64,000 nt of DNA from Dyella tabacisoli (GCF_003350925.1 NZ_KZ857183.1:1-64000); one strand, 5' to 3'; positions 46,597 to 55,872 are shown, numbered from the stretch's first letter. Notes: generated by a model not told the origin, from the sequence alone. Translations and numbers: made by a program.

Positions 46597-47727
46597 ATGA
46601 CTGAACCAGCCACACTGCCATCTTTCATCGGCCAAATCGGCCGGCCGTTTCTACGCGACCGTTTAATGCATCTTCTGTTAATCGCCGCCATCGCACTATC
46701 CGCTCTGTCGCCACATCCGTTCGCAGAATATCGAACCTGGGTCGACTGGAACACCATCACGACACTCGCCGGCATGTTGCTGCTGACCACAGGTATCGAA
46801 GTAAGCGGCTACCTGGAACACCTGGGACGAACCATCATCAACCGGCTGCAACAGGAACGTGTGCTAGCCATCTTCCTGGTGTCGGCATCTGCCCTGCTGT
46901 CAACCATGCTGACCAACGACATCGCGCTCTTTATCGTAGTCCCGCTTACTGTCAGTCTGGCCAGCACCGGCGGCTTGCCGATCGGCCGCCTGGTTATCTT
47001 TGAAGCATTGGCTGTGAATGCCGGCTCGCTACTGACGCCGATCGGCAACCCGCAAAACATCCTGCTGTGGCAGCGCTCACATCTGTCTTTTGCCGGCTTC
47101 ACCTGGCAAATGGCGCCGCTGGCGCTGGCGATTTTCTTGCTGCTGCTGTTGGCAACTTGGTTTTGCTTCCCCAAACAAACCATACACGCTGAGTTGAAAG
47201 ACGATCCTGCGGCATACCGGGTTGGGCTACTCAGAACCTGCGGACTACTTTATCTCGTGTTCCTGGCGATGGTGGAACTAGGGCATCCAAGCTGGGGCTT
47301 AGTTGGCGTGGCAAGTGCCGCCGTGCTGTTTTGCAGGGAGATCATTGCAAAAGTTGACTGGAGCCTGATCTTAGTTTTCATACTAATGTTCATCGACATC
47401 CGTTTACTGACGCAGTTGCATTTCATCCAGACCTTGGCTGAAACGATTCTGCATTTTTCTCAATTTGAACTGTTCATATCAGCCCTGCTCGGTTCCCAAG
47501 TCATCAGCAATGTTCCGGCGACGATTCTGCTCGTGAACTATTCCACGGCTTACAAAGTGATTGCATACGGGGTCAACGTCGGTGGTTTTGGCCTGGCGAT
47601 TGGCTCGATGGCCAATATTATTGCGCTGCGCATGGCTCCTGAGCGTCATCTGTGGCTGCGTTTTCACCTGTACTCCTTTCCCTTCCTTATTTTGTCGGCT
47701 CTGATTGCCTGGGTGCTGCTGCTTTAG
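46597..47727 (+). CDS. SLC13/CitMHS-like anion permease
   Basis: The 376-residue protein (ATG 46597; an upstream GTG is possible) has about ten hydrophobic helices. Two re-entrant-loop motifs are typical of the ion-transporter superfamily: STMLTNDIALFIVVPLTVSL and NAGSLLTPIGNPQNILLW in the first half, with SQVISNVPATILLVNYS in the second. It would carry an inorganic or organic anion or arsenite-like substrate by Na+ or H+ coupling. No partner gene (for example arsA or a regulator) is close. Base composition is somewhat lower in GC than the neighbours. Confidence 0.82.
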   Translation: MTEPATLPSFIGQIGRPFLRDRLMHLLLIAAIALSALSPHPFAEYRTWVDWNTITTLAGMLLLTTGIEVSGYLEHLGRTIINRLQQERVLAIFLVSASALLSTMLTNDIALFIVVPLTVSLASTGGLPIGRLVIFEALAVNAGSLLTPIGNPQNILLWQRSHLSFAGFTWQMAPLALAIFLLLLLATWFCFPKQTIHAELKDDPAAYRVGLLRTCGLLYLVFLAMVELGHPSWGLVGVASAAVLFCREIIAKVDWSLILVFILMFIDIRLLTQLHFIQTLAETILHFSQFELFISALLGSQVISNVPATILLVNYSTAYKVIAYGVNVGGFGLAIGSMANIIALRMAPERHLWLRFHLYSFPFLILSALIAWVLLL

Positions 47728-47960
47728 TGAAACAAAAAGTCACATAACACGTGAGAGCGATGAGCCCATGCCGCCAACGAGACAGTGATAGTCCACTGAC
47801 ATCGCAATGGTGTCCTGATAAAGCCGGCCTGAAGTCATACTGGGCCTATGTGACGCGAGCTGGCGACGGTGTGCGCACCCAGGCAGGGGCCTGTAAGGTC
47901 CGCTTTCAACTCATAGCGGACCTAAACTTCGATGAAAGACACTGGCATCAGGGGATGGTT

Positions 47961-49313
47961 ATGAAGTCCAGGGCAAACAGGGTGCCGCCAAGATCGCATG
48001 AGTCATCTATCCACGCTGATCCATCCAGCAATTACAACAAGTCTCGAATAAAGCGAATAGCACTGGCATGCATGCTTGCCTTGGCCTCGGCCACCATCGC
48101 AGCGCCATCGTCTCCGACCACGCCGGCTCGAGATATCACGATCTGGCTGGGTGAATACGTTCCCGGCGCCTTTCCGGCGCGCCTGCGATCCGGCATGCCC
48201 TTCAGCGACAGCCAGGACCCACCGGGGCCTGGCGCGCGCATCACGCAACCGCTGTCGGCACTGCGGCCGTGGGGCTTTCTTCGCAATGGGCAGTTCGTCG
48301 GTGTCGGCGCACCGCTGCGCGAGGAAGCTATGGATGCCTACGGTAAGGCGCTTTCGCGCTGTACCGCGGAAAAGCCGGGCGCACGTGCCGCGTGCCGCAT
48401 TGCGGTCGCCGAAGGGAAGCTTGGATTCAATGCACAGGGGCTGCACGATCTGCTCTGGTACTGCGGCGCATACCGGACCGACGTGCGAGATGCCACAGCC
48501 ACCTTCCAGGACAGCGCTGATGGCGTGCCGACTGAGGTGCCGGTGCGCGAGTTGTCGCTGGCGGCGACCACCGTCGACTGCGGCAAGCTCACAACCTCGG
48601 ACTTTTCAGGCGACCCGGCGATTCCAGTCAGCACCTCGTTGCATGCCAGCATCCAGGTCTTCCGACCCTTGGAAGACCTCATGTCAGGCGACCAGATCTC
48701 CGCCTTACGGCAAAAACTATGGCCGATGGTTCGCCAGGCTCTAGTGGACGAGACGCGCGCACAGCTAGCCAATGCTTCCACACGTACTGCCTACGGGCGG
48801 CAATGCCGGCAGCCTGGCTTGTCCAACCGCGACGTACAGTTCACGCCGATCACCGATCTGTCGAAGGCGACTCTGGACGACTACACCCACAGCGGTGCCG
48901 ATGTCGCCCGGATGTGGCAACTCGCGAGCGTGGATGACAAGCGGCGGCTCATTTTCGTGGCGCTATGGGCCAATGTATTGCTGCCCGGTGTCACGCAGAG
49001 CGGCTGTCCGGCGACTGTGCGCACCAACGCGTGGATCGCCGATGACGGCACGGGTGGCGGACGTCGGCTACGCGGCCCGGCAACTGGGGTCTCCGCGCCG
49101 GATGCACTGCTCCACATCGAGGACGGCGTGTACGTCGTAAATCGGCTCGATGGACATCTCGACCTGGGCATGCCGAAGAACGATGACGTGCCGGCGCCGC
49201 AACTTTCCATCGAACAACTGACGCCGGAAGGCCTGAATCGTCTCGGTTATCCCGGTTATGGGCCGGACAATCCACTGCCTGCCCACGGCTTGCCCATGGG
49301 ATACGCGCACTGA
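47961..49313 (+). CDS. Secreted hypothetical protein
   Basis: With ATG 47961 (AGGGG 7 bases upstream) the product is 450 residues; the longer open frame upstream has no coding character. A signal peptide sits after a ~30-residue basic lead (KSRIKRIALACMLALASATI, cut after AAP). The mature protein has paired Cys residues (LSRCTAEKPGARAACR, LLWYCGAYR, RQCRQPG, SGCPAT) suitable for periplasmic disulfides, and a late DALLHIEDGVYVVNRLDG. I recognise no family. It is alone, with 230 and 400 empty bases on either side. Confidence 0.65.
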   Translation: MKSRANRVPPRSHESSIHADPSSNYNKSRIKRIALACMLALASATIAAPSSPTTPARDITIWLGEYVPGAFPARLRSGMPFSDSQDPPGPGARITQPLSALRPWGFLRNGQFVGVGAPLREEAMDAYGKALSRCTAEKPGARAACRIAVAEGKLGFNAQGLHDLLWYCGAYRTDVRDATATFQDSADGVPTEVPVRELSLAATTVDCGKLTTSDFSGDPAIPVSTSLHASIQVFRPLEDLMSGDQISALRQKLWPMVRQALVDETRAQLANASTRTAYGRQCRQPGLSNRDVQFTPITDLSKATLDDYTHSGADVARMWQLASVDDKRRLIFVALWANVLLPGVTQSGCPATVRTNAWIADDGTGGGRRLRGPATGVSAPDALLHIEDGVYVVNRLDGHLDLGMPKNDDVPAPQLSIEQLTPEGLNRLGYPGYGPDNPLPAHGLPMGYAH

Positions 49314-49710
49314 TTTTTCAGCACCGACCCAACCAGGAATCTCCACCCTGCTGGTATGCCGAAGCGCTACAGGAAACTTGGCGCGATCCTTTTCACGAGA
49401 ATGAAGCGACGCAGTGCGGGTACCTTGCTTCAGGATATTCGCGATAGCCGGAATACCGGGTCAGCTTGAATCAGGAGCGTGCCGAGCTGAAGCCGGAGTC
49501 TGCCCTCCCCTTCCGCTCACGTGTCTTGATTTTTGCCGTGGCGGTCGAGCTGTTGTGGTGGAAATCACCCTGCCCGCCCTCCCCCTTTGGTCGAGCTAGT
49601 TCATTGCAATTGGCGTTCGAGAGGATTTTCCAAAAAAAATCTTCTATGTCGCGATCCGTTTCCACTCTTCGGATCGTCCTTGGTGTGTCCAACACAAAAG
49701 GAGACATGCC
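49314..49710. other. Upstream region of the ABM-EthD-hydrolase-sigma operon
   Basis: About 400 bases without a gene. Near its right end there is an inverted repeat, CGATCCG (49652-49658) and CGGATCG (49670-49676), that could be an operator, 35 bases before the ribosome site of the next gene (AAAAGGAG at 49697). No sigma-70 promoter can be called with certainty; since the operon encodes an ECF sigma factor, an autoregulated promoter may lie here. Confidence 0.3.
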
Positions 49711-50016
49711 ATGTCCGACCAGTCCGTTACTTTGATCAATCTGCTGAAAGTTAAACCTGGGAAACAGGATGCGCTGATCGCGCTCTTGAAACAGAACATC
49801 GACACGGTGATCCGCACGCTCCACGGCTGGAAGGCCACCCTGCTGATCGCCGCGGAGGACGGCACCAGCGTCGTTATTTACTCTGAGTGGGAGACCCAAG
49901 CGGCCGTCGTGGCGATGCGCAGCGATCCGCGCATGACAGCCTATTTCCCGGAGATCAATGAGTTGGCGAGCCTGGACTCGATCATGGGCTCAGTGGTGTT
50001 GAGCGAAACCCGGTGA
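49711..50016 (+). CDS. Antibiotic-biosynthesis-monooxygenase (ABM) domain protein
   Basis: The 101-residue protein is a ferredoxin-like ABM domain: TLINLLKVKPGKQDALIALL at the start, HGWKATLLIAAEDGTSVVIY and WETQAAVVAMRSDPRMTAYF. These small dimeric proteins oxidise quinol-like or polyketide substrates without cofactor, or degrade haem. AAAAGGAG precedes the ATG. It heads a four-gene plus-strand run with an EthD-like protein, a hydrolase and an ECF sigma factor, so it may deal with an oxidised or toxic aromatic compound. Confidence 0.85.
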   Translation: MSDQSVTLINLLKVKPGKQDALIALLKQNIDTVIRTLHGWKATLLIAAEDGTSVVIYSEWETQAAVVAMRSDPRMTAYFPEINELASLDSIMGSVVLSETR

Positions 50017-50068
50017 GGGTGAGCATGCAAGTTAGTTTGCGTCGAGCCAGTAAAAAAGGAGAACCGCC

Positions 50069-50383
50069 ATGTCTCGGATGGTAGTGATTTACCCGACACC
50101 CAAAAACATCGAAGCGTTCGACCGACATTACTTCGAAATTCACGTGCCCCTGGCCAAGAAGATTCCGGGCCTCAGGAAATACGAGGTCAGCGACGGCCCC
50201 ATCGCAGCGCTGATAGGAGCCTCCCTTGTTCATCGGATCGGAACGCTGTACTTCGACGACCTGGCGGCGATGAAAAAGGCGCTTGCAAGCGCGGAGGGAC
50301 AGGCGGCTGGCGCGGATCGCCGACTCTTTGCGCCTGATGACTCAGGCGTTCAAATATTCCTTTTCGACAACAGAGAAGTTTGA
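50069..50383 (+). CDS. EthD-family protein
   Basis: The 104-residue protein has the EthD signature: MVVIYPTPKNIEAFDRHYFE followed by IHVPLAKKIPGLRKYEVSDG, with the F-x-x-Y-F-x-x-H-V-P pattern. EthD proteins are dimeric alpha-beta barrels that help P450 ethers metabolism or bind small ligands. AAAAGGAG lies before the ATG. It is 52 bases after the ABM gene and probably co-transcribed. Confidence 0.85.
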   Translation: MSRMVVIYPTPKNIEAFDRHYFEIHVPLAKKIPGLRKYEVSDGPIAALIGASLVHRIGTLYFDDLAAMKKALASAEGQAAGADRRLFAPDDSGVQIFLFDNREV

Positions 50384-50483
50384 AACCTATGCCTTCGTTC
50401 GTCTCCGCGGGCGGGGACGGCATGGCGGGCGGCCGCTTATATAGGTCGTAAAGATCATAAAATCAGATGAAGAGAGATCAACG

Positions 50484-51371
50484 ATGTCAGCAACCAAAGC
50501 AGTTTTTGTCTTAATCCACGGCGGTTGGCACAACCATTCGGCGTGGGACAGCGTTACGCCAATACTTGAGGCCAGCGGCTTCGCGGCTATGACGCCCGAT
50601 CTTCCCGGCGCGGGGGTCAATGCGATAGCACCAGCGTCGCTCGATCATCGCCCCTTCGACCCCGCTGCGTTCGCCGCCGAGCGGTCGCCCGTCGTCGGCG
50701 TTACGCAGGAGGAGCGGACGCAAGCGGTCGTCGCGTTGGTAAAAGAGGCTGCGTTACTCAGCGACGGCAAGGTCATCCTGGTCGGGCACTCGGCTGGCGG
50801 GATGACGATTTCGGCAGTCGCCGAGCAGGTTCCGGATCAGCTTCTCGCAGTCGTCTATCTTGCCGGGTTCATGGTGCCGAACGGCATGCCGCTGCTCGCG
50901 ATGCTCCAGCATGAAACCCTGTCTTCGGCGCTGGCACCTGGTCTGTTCGTGGGCGATCCTATCGCCATCGGCGCGACCAGGATCCATGCCGGATCAACCG
51001 ACGAAGCCTACCGATCGTTACTCAAGGCTTCGTTTTATGGCGACGTGTCGGAGTCCGAATTCGCGCATGCGGCGGCACAACTTCATTGTGACGAATCGAA
51101 CGCCGGCGCCATAGCCCTATCGGAAATTACGCCTGAAAGATTTGGCACAGTGCCGCGCCATTACATTCGTTGCACACAGGATCGCGCGATTCCGTTGACG
51201 GGTCAGGATCACATGATTGCGACGGTTGACACTGCCATCGGCAACAAGACAACGACCCACACCTTGGAAAGCAGCCACTCGCCATTCCTGTCACAACCGG
51301 CCATTCTGTCGAAGGTTCTCATCGATATTGGTATTCAATCCTTGGCGGAACAGCGCGCGGAAGCGGCATAG
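50484..51371 (+). CDS. Alpha/beta hydrolase (esterase-like)
   Basis: The 295-residue protein has FVLIHGGWHNHSAWDSVTPI (oxyanion and first helix), PDLPGAGVNAIAP, the nucleophile GHSAGG (VGHSAGGMTISAV), an acid in IRCTQDRAIPLTGQDHM and the catalytic His in LESSHSPFLSQP. This is the salicylate-esterase/MhpC-like form with the late His in a SHSP motif. It is 11 bases before the sigma gene and in the same operon as ABM and EthD, suggesting breakdown of an ester or ring-cleavage product. Confidence 0.87.
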   Translation: MSATKAVFVLIHGGWHNHSAWDSVTPILEASGFAAMTPDLPGAGVNAIAPASLDHRPFDPAAFAAERSPVVGVTQEERTQAVVALVKEAALLSDGKVILVGHSAGGMTISAVAEQVPDQLLAVVYLAGFMVPNGMPLLAMLQHETLSSALAPGLFVGDPIAIGATRIHAGSTDEAYRSLLKASFYGDVSESEFAHAAAQLHCDESNAGAIALSEITPERFGTVPRHYIRCTQDRAIPLTGQDHMIATVDTAIGNKTTTHTLESSHSPFLSQPAILSKVLIDIGIQSLAEQRAEAA

Positions 51372-51381
51372 GTCTCCATAC

Positions 51382-52242
51382 ATGAAAACGGATGAATTCG
51401 AAGATCGCCTGAAAGCGCTTCGGCCACGCCTTCATCGCTACTGCGCGCGCATGACGGGATCGGCGGTCGATGGCGAGGATGTATTGCAGGACACCCTCGT
51501 CAAGGCGCTTCACGCACGATCCCAGGGCGCTCGGGTGGATAATCTCGAAGGCTGGCTATTTCGCATTGCTCACAATGCGAGCCTCGATTTCCTGCGCGAA
51601 AGGTCGCGGAATACGGTCGTTCCGCTCACCAAAGACGTCGACGAAGCGGCCCCCATGCTCGAGGCGGACATCGTTGCGATCAGCTTTCAGACGTTTCTTC
51701 GGTTGCCTGAACTTCAGCGCTGCGCGGTGATCCTCAAGGATGTTTTGGGTCATTCGGTCGAAGAGATCGCAAGTATCACTGAGTGCTCTCCGGCAGCCGC
51801 CAAATCGGCGCTTCAGCGCGGGCGTGCAGCGCTGCGGCAATTCGCGCAGGCGCCTGAAGATACCCGGCTGCCGCTGATGTCCGATTCGAGCCGGCGGAAG
51901 ATCACCACTTATGTCCATCTCTTTCAAAGCGGCGATTTCGACGTCATCCGCGCCATGCTCGCCGATGATGTGAAGCTCGATCTGGTGAACCGGCTCCAAT
52001 TGGAAGGGCGCGACAAGATTGGCCTCTATTTCACGCGCTATGCGGAAGTGACGAAATGGCGATTTGTCCTCGGCGCGGTTGAAGGGTGGCCGGCCATGCT
52101 GGTCTTCGATAGCACCGGCCCGATGGAAAAACCTGCGCATTTTGTCCTGATCGACTGGTCCGAAAGCAGGATCATCGAGATCCGGGATTTCTTGTTCGCT
52201 CCCTATGTGCTCGAATCCATCGATTGGGTACGGTTAGCCTAA
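51382..52242 (+). CDS. ECF RNA polymerase sigma factor with SnoaL/NTF2-like C-terminal domain
   Basis: The 286-residue protein has sigma region 2 (LRPRLHRYCARMTGSAVDGE, DVLQDTLVKALHAR, LEGWLFRIAHNASLDFLRE) and region 4 (RCAVILKDVLGHSVEEIASI with the HTH ECSPAAAKSALQRGRAAL). After ~175 comes a SnoaL/NTF2-like domain (YVHLFQSGDFDVIRAMLADD, then FTRYAEVTKWRFVLGAVEG). Such a tail replaces the anti-sigma factor in ECF41/ECF56-type sigmas and tunes their activity. The DGGGR linker of ECF41 is absent. It likely controls the operon it ends. A 10-base gap separates it from the hydrolase. Confidence 0.88.
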   Translation: MKTDEFEDRLKALRPRLHRYCARMTGSAVDGEDVLQDTLVKALHARSQGARVDNLEGWLFRIAHNASLDFLRERSRNTVVPLTKDVDEAAPMLEADIVAISFQTFLRLPELQRCAVILKDVLGHSVEEIASITECSPAAAKSALQRGRAALRQFAQAPEDTRLPLMSDSSRRKITTYVHLFQSGDFDVIRAMLADDVKLDLVNRLQLEGRDKIGLYFTRYAEVTKWRFVLGAVEGWPAMLVFDSTGPMEKPAHFVLIDWSESRIIEIRDFLFAPYVLESIDWVRLA

Positions 52243-52443
52243 ATGGTTATGGTCGAGTTCCAGCCAACCCTCGAAGCCATTGGGCGATGGTACCCACGAT
52301 AACGCGCCCTAATCGCGTGTTGCGGCACGCTCCCCTCACCATCGAAAGCGGCTGCACCCTGCTAAGGGCGAAACAAATCATCAGTCGCTAGCTTTCAGAA
52401 CAACCCAACAACTGAGTCAATCAGGAAGCCTCCGTTGAACACG

Positions 52444-53580
52444 ATGAAATCTGCCGATGCCATTACGCTCTCCCTTACGAGTTCCGATAGTCATAAGCTG
52501 GTGCTTACCCCTGGCATGGGGAGTCTCAGTGTTGGTCCCTCCGGCGGCACGCGACGACCAGACCTCGTCGTGGAGCCGGATCAAACGATTAATTGGCACG
52601 TCTTCGATAAAATGCGGACAGGCGCCGGTAGTAATTGGCCGCGCTACATCTCCTATGAAGGCAATGACACCTCTTTGTTCACCTGGATGCGCGAACGTGA
52701 GACCGAGGAGGTCACTTTCGCTCCCTGCGGGGACTTGGAGGTTGACGCCAGCGACGCGAATCTGGGCGGCTTGACCCTCAAGCCGGGAAGGCATCGGATC
52801 AGGATGACGCTGCCGCGGACACTCCGGCGTCTTTCAATCATGGGCAATCCCAAGCTGGTTGATTTCGACGTGCCCGTTGACGGCAAATGGCCCGATATGT
52901 ACCTCGCTGATGACGACAGCGGCATTCTAAGCAGTGTCGACGGCCTGCCGTACCTTGCTTCAGTCCGGTCTCTTGGTATCCGCAACACTGTTCTCGGCAC
53001 CCCTTTCGATTGCCGCAGCCTTCTGACACTGCGCAATCTCACCCATATACGCCTTTACGGGGCCATGGCGCATCTCGATGCTTTGGCGGAACTGCCGTTG
53101 AACGGGCTGGAATTGCGCTTCGTTTCCGACCTCAATGGCCTGCCCGATCTTGGGACCTGGCCAGAGCTGAGCTACTTCATCGCCTGGAACGTCGAGGAGA
53201 GCGTTGGCAAGACCTTGCGCAAAGCGGTGAAGCAGTTGCCGGACAGCGAAGACAGCTTCTTCGGTGTCAGCCAGCTTCGCAGCAAGCAATGGTTCATCGA
53301 AGAGCATGGACTACCGTTCGCCGGTTGGACCAGCAAGAATGAAAAGACCGCCAGCAAAGCCTACAAAGCTGCCAGCAAGATTTTGAAAACAGCGACGACG
53401 AAAGCAGAAGCCAGAAACACGATTGCCGCCTTCGTTGAAACGATCAACGGCCTTGCCGGAATCGAGACCAGTGAACGCGACGATGCCGGGGATGCGGTCG
53501 CTTTGCTCGCGGGAGTCAACCCAACTTTGATGACGCCCGAGGAGGCCTTGATCTGGTTTGATGAGATAAGGGATTTTTAG
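52444..53580 (+). CDS. Hypothetical protein with leucine-rich, repeat-like middle
   Basis: The 378-residue protein (ATG 52444; a TTG three codons upstream is possible) has a beta-rich start and a middle with regularly spaced Leu/Ile strands: LEVDASDANLGGLTLKPG, IRMTLPRTLRRLSIMGNPKL, YLASVRSLGIRNTVLG and NLTHIRLYGAMAHLDAL, similar to leucine-rich repeats. The end is helical and Lys/Ala-rich (KAYKAASKILKTATTKAEA). I know no family name. It is followed closely by a SMI1/KNR4 gene, so the pair may belong to a toxin-immunity or contact-signalling locus. Confidence 0.65.
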   Translation: MKSADAITLSLTSSDSHKLVLTPGMGSLSVGPSGGTRRPDLVVEPDQTINWHVFDKMRTGAGSNWPRYISYEGNDTSLFTWMRERETEEVTFAPCGDLEVDASDANLGGLTLKPGRHRIRMTLPRTLRRLSIMGNPKLVDFDVPVDGKWPDMYLADDDSGILSSVDGLPYLASVRSLGIRNTVLGTPFDCRSLLTLRNLTHIRLYGAMAHLDALAELPLNGLELRFVSDLNGLPDLGTWPELSYFIAWNVEESVGKTLRKAVKQLPDSEDSFFGVSQLRSKQWFIEEHGLPFAGWTSKNEKTASKAYKAASKILKTATTKAEARNTIAAFVETINGLAGIETSERDDAGDAVALLAGVNPTLMTPEEALIWFDEIRDF

Positions 53581-53652
53581 TACGCGCCGGCTTGGTCGGG
53601 TTCCAACCCGCCCGCATGGGTGTCAGACAGGCAGTTGCCAGGAGGAAAGATA

Positions 53653-54207
53653 GTGGCGTTTGCAAAATATGTTGAAAAATTGCGGCTGATTTATTCCAGT
53701 CATGATGCGCAGCTCAATCTTGCCAAGGGCAATACGGAAACGGCGCTGGCCAAAGCGGAAGTTCGGCTTGGCTTCTCACTGGATCCTGGCTTGCGTGCAG
53801 CTTGGCGCATCGCCGACGGCAGTGAACATGAGGTGCGTGTTTTTCTGAGGCCGGGCTTTCTGACTGGATATGACTTCCTGTCTTTGGTCTCAGCCGAAAA
53901 GGCCCGCGCCCGCATGGAGCGCGTGTCGCCTCAATATGTGGACTATGTCGAACCTTCGCCCCGCGACCGCCGCATCCGTGACGGCTGGTATCAGAGCGGA
54001 TGGCTTCCATTTGCCGCCTTTGGCGGCAACTCGCTGACATTGATACAAGACTACGCCCCCGCCGACGGAGGGAAAGTGGGGCAGATCATCGCCTTCACCC
54101 ACGATCCGGACGAGATCAGCTATGTGGCGCCGGACTTCTCGACGTTCCTCCGGCTTTCACTGAACGCGATCAAGGATGACCCCGAAGAGTTCCTCGAAAT
54201 ATTCTGA
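53653..54207 (+). CDS. SMI1/KNR4-family protein
   Basis: Starting at GTG 53653, preceded by GGAGGA at 7 bases (a GTG at 53620 lacks such a site), the product is 184 residues. It has the SMI1/KNR4 pattern: EVRLGFSLDPGLRAAWRIAD with a later GYDFLSLVSAEKAR, WYQSGWLPFAAFGGNSLTLI and GKVGQIIAFTHDPDEISYVA. This superfamily is known mostly as immunity proteins of polymorphic toxins. No toxin gene with a recognisable nuclease or deaminase domain is next to it; the preceding LRR-like gene is the only close partner. Confidence 0.8.
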   Translation: MAFAKYVEKLRLIYSSHDAQLNLAKGNTETALAKAEVRLGFSLDPGLRAAWRIADGSEHEVRVFLRPGFLTGYDFLSLVSAEKARARMERVSPQYVDYVEPSPRDRRIRDGWYQSGWLPFAAFGGNSLTLIQDYAPADGGKVGQIIAFTHDPDEISYVAPDFSTFLRLSLNAIKDDPEEFLEIF

Positions 54208-54222
54208 ATGTAGAACGCGGCG

Positions 54223-54957
54223 ATGAATACACGACCACCACCCACATCCGCCGAGCGCCTGGCTGCTCGCCAGACCAGTTCGGCGTCGATCACCAAACAG
54301 CTAATCGTCCTCGCCATGGGGATGGCCGGCGCAGCAACCATTGCCGGGATCCTAGGCCAGGTGACCGAGCAGACAAATCCCATCTGGACGCTTCCGGTCA
54401 TCATGTCGGGATTTGTCTGCTTCATGGGATTTCTGGCCACGACGGGCTGGACCATGCATTCGGCATTCGGCAGCGCGCCACGGCCGATCGTGACTGGTGG
54501 ACTCTACCTGACTGCATTACTGCTCGTGGGCGGTGTCGTGGCCTACGCCAGCGAAGTCCCTCGTGCGGCCTATCTGACGCCACTTACGATAGCGGTCATA
54601 GTGGCGGCACTGACCACGATCGCCGCGCTACGGCGTCGGGCCAGGATCACGAAGATCGCCACGCTGCGACGCGGCACCCACGCTCAAGGCACCGTGACCG
54701 ACGACGGACTCGCCGCGTTCGCCACCACCCCCAACCTCAAGATCGCCACGATCACGGTGTCGTTCCGAGATGCCAGCAACGTCGAGCGCTGGGTCACGAC
54801 CATGGCCACTCAGGCGCCCAGCCGGCCGATCGCGGTGGGTGACCGCGTGGATGTGTGGTTCGACGCTACCGCACCGGGCGACATCAACCGCATCGTGGTC
54901 GAGCACGACAACGGCGCCTCCCGCATCGCTCCGGGCAATCCATCAAAGCCAAAATAG
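54223..54957 (+). CDS. Membrane protein, DUF3592-like
   Basis: The 244-residue protein has four hydrophobic segments (LIVLAMGMAGAATIAGILGQ, PVIMSGFVCFMGFLATTGW, GGLYLTALLLVGGVVAYA, LTPLTIAVIVAALTTIAAL), then a soluble C-terminal domain with AQGTVTDDGLAAFATTPNLK and VGDRVDVWFDATAPGDINRI, an OB-like pattern as in DUF3592 proteins. Function unknown. The ATG is 15 bases after the SMI1 stop, so it may be co-transcribed. Codon use and the Thr/Ala-rich style look more actinobacterial than the neighbours; transfer is possible. Confidence 0.7.
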   Translation: MNTRPPPTSAERLAARQTSSASITKQLIVLAMGMAGAATIAGILGQVTEQTNPIWTLPVIMSGFVCFMGFLATTGWTMHSAFGSAPRPIVTGGLYLTALLLVGGVVAYASEVPRAAYLTPLTIAVIVAALTTIAALRRRARITKIATLRRGTHAQGTVTDDGLAAFATTPNLKIATITVSFRDASNVERWVTTMATQAPSRPIAVGDRVDVWFDATAPGDINRIVVEHDNGASRIAPGNPSKPK

Positions 54958-55031
54958 TTGCATCTTCAGAATTCAATGGCACTGATGTCTAACGACTTGA
55001 AATCACCACGGAGCCGGCGGCCGAAGTGTGG

Positions 55032-55532
55032 TCACGATCTGCCTGCGAGCAACTCATCCAACTGTGCGAACTGTTCGGGCAGGCCTTCCGCCGAACCGGC
55101 GAGGGCTTCGTCGAGGGCCGCTTCTGTGGGGTAGAGTTCGTGAAAGGTGACCAGCGTCTTGCCGGCATGTTCTTCGAACGTCACCGTGGTCACGGCACCC
55201 TGATCGCTTTCTTCGTTCGTCCATACGAGGCGCTTTTGCGGCGTTACTTCTCTGTACGTGCCGAAGAACGCCATCGGTTGATCGAAGGCCGGATGGCTGA
55301 ACACGAGGCGATACGCGCCCCCGGTGCGAATATCCATGTCGCACGAGACCAGCGACATGCCTGCCGATTTCGGAATCCACCACTGCTTGAACAATTCGGG
55401 GTTACTCCACGCTTCGAAAACGATGTGCACCGGGGCATTGAACGTTCGCGTCACGACCAGTTCGCGGTCGGACTTGCGTTCCACGGCGGTGCGGTTCGTG
55501 GCGGCGGGACTACCTTCTTTTGCTTTGAGCAT
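55032..55532 (-). CDS. SRPBCC/AHSA1-type protein, partner of ArsR-type regulator
   Basis: The 166-residue protein has the AHSA1 pattern: LVVTRTFNAPVHIVFEAWSN, PELFKQWWIPKSAGM, DIRTGGAYRLVFSHP, EVTPQKRLVWTNEES and GKTLVTFHELYPTEAAL. It binds a hydrophobic ligand or acts as a stress-linked helper protein. Its start overlaps the end of the upstream ArsR gene by 23 bases, the common ArsR-SRPBCC arrangement, so both are made from one message. Confidence 0.85.
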   Translation of the reverse strand: MLKAKEGSPAATNRTAVERKSDRELVVTRTFNAPVHIVFEAWSNPELFKQWWIPKSAGMSLVSCDMDIRTGGAYRLVFSHPAFDQPMAFFGTYREVTPQKRLVWTNEESDQGAVTTVTFEEHAGKTLVTFHELYPTEAALDEALAGSAEGLPEQFAQLDELLAGRS

Positions 55533-55872
55533 CTGCCTTCTCCTTACATTTCAGGTGTTCGACAAGGTTATCCAGCGCGTCGAAGCGCGCGCTCCAAAGT
55601 TGGCGGTGTTGCTCGATCCAGCCGGCCTCTTCTTCTAGCCGGCGCAGTCCGAGCTTGCAGGTTCGTACGCGCCCGACCTTCTCCGTGGTCACGAGCCCCG
55701 CCTGCTCCAAGATGCTGACGTGCTTCTTCATGCCCGTGAGGGTCATGTGAAACCTTTGGGCAAGCTCGGTGATTGAAGCGTCTGCCCCACCGAGCTGCTC
55801 CAGCACGCCGCGTCGGGTGACATCGGAGAGCGCGGCGAACGTTGTGTCGAGGCGGGCTTGATAGTGAACCAT
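55510..55872 (-). CDS. ArsR-family winged-helix regulator
   Basis: Starting at the ATG at 55872 the product is 120 residues: LDTTFAALSDVTRRGVLEQL, then the HTH ASITELAQRFHMTLTGMKKH, VSILEQAGLVTTEKVGRVRT and a basic tail. No metal-binding Cys cluster is seen, so it is of the SRPBCC-coupled ArsR type rather than a metal sensor. The sequence around its start (ACCATATGGTT, 55869-55879) is a small palindrome that may be its own operator. It is divergent from the response regulator gene. Confidence 0.85.
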   Translation of the reverse strand: MVHYQARLDTTFAALSDVTRRGVLEQLGGADASITELAQRFHMTLTGMKKHVSILEQAGLVTTEKVGRVRTCKLGLRRLEEEAGWIEQHRQLWSARFDALDNLVEHLKCKEKADAQSKRR

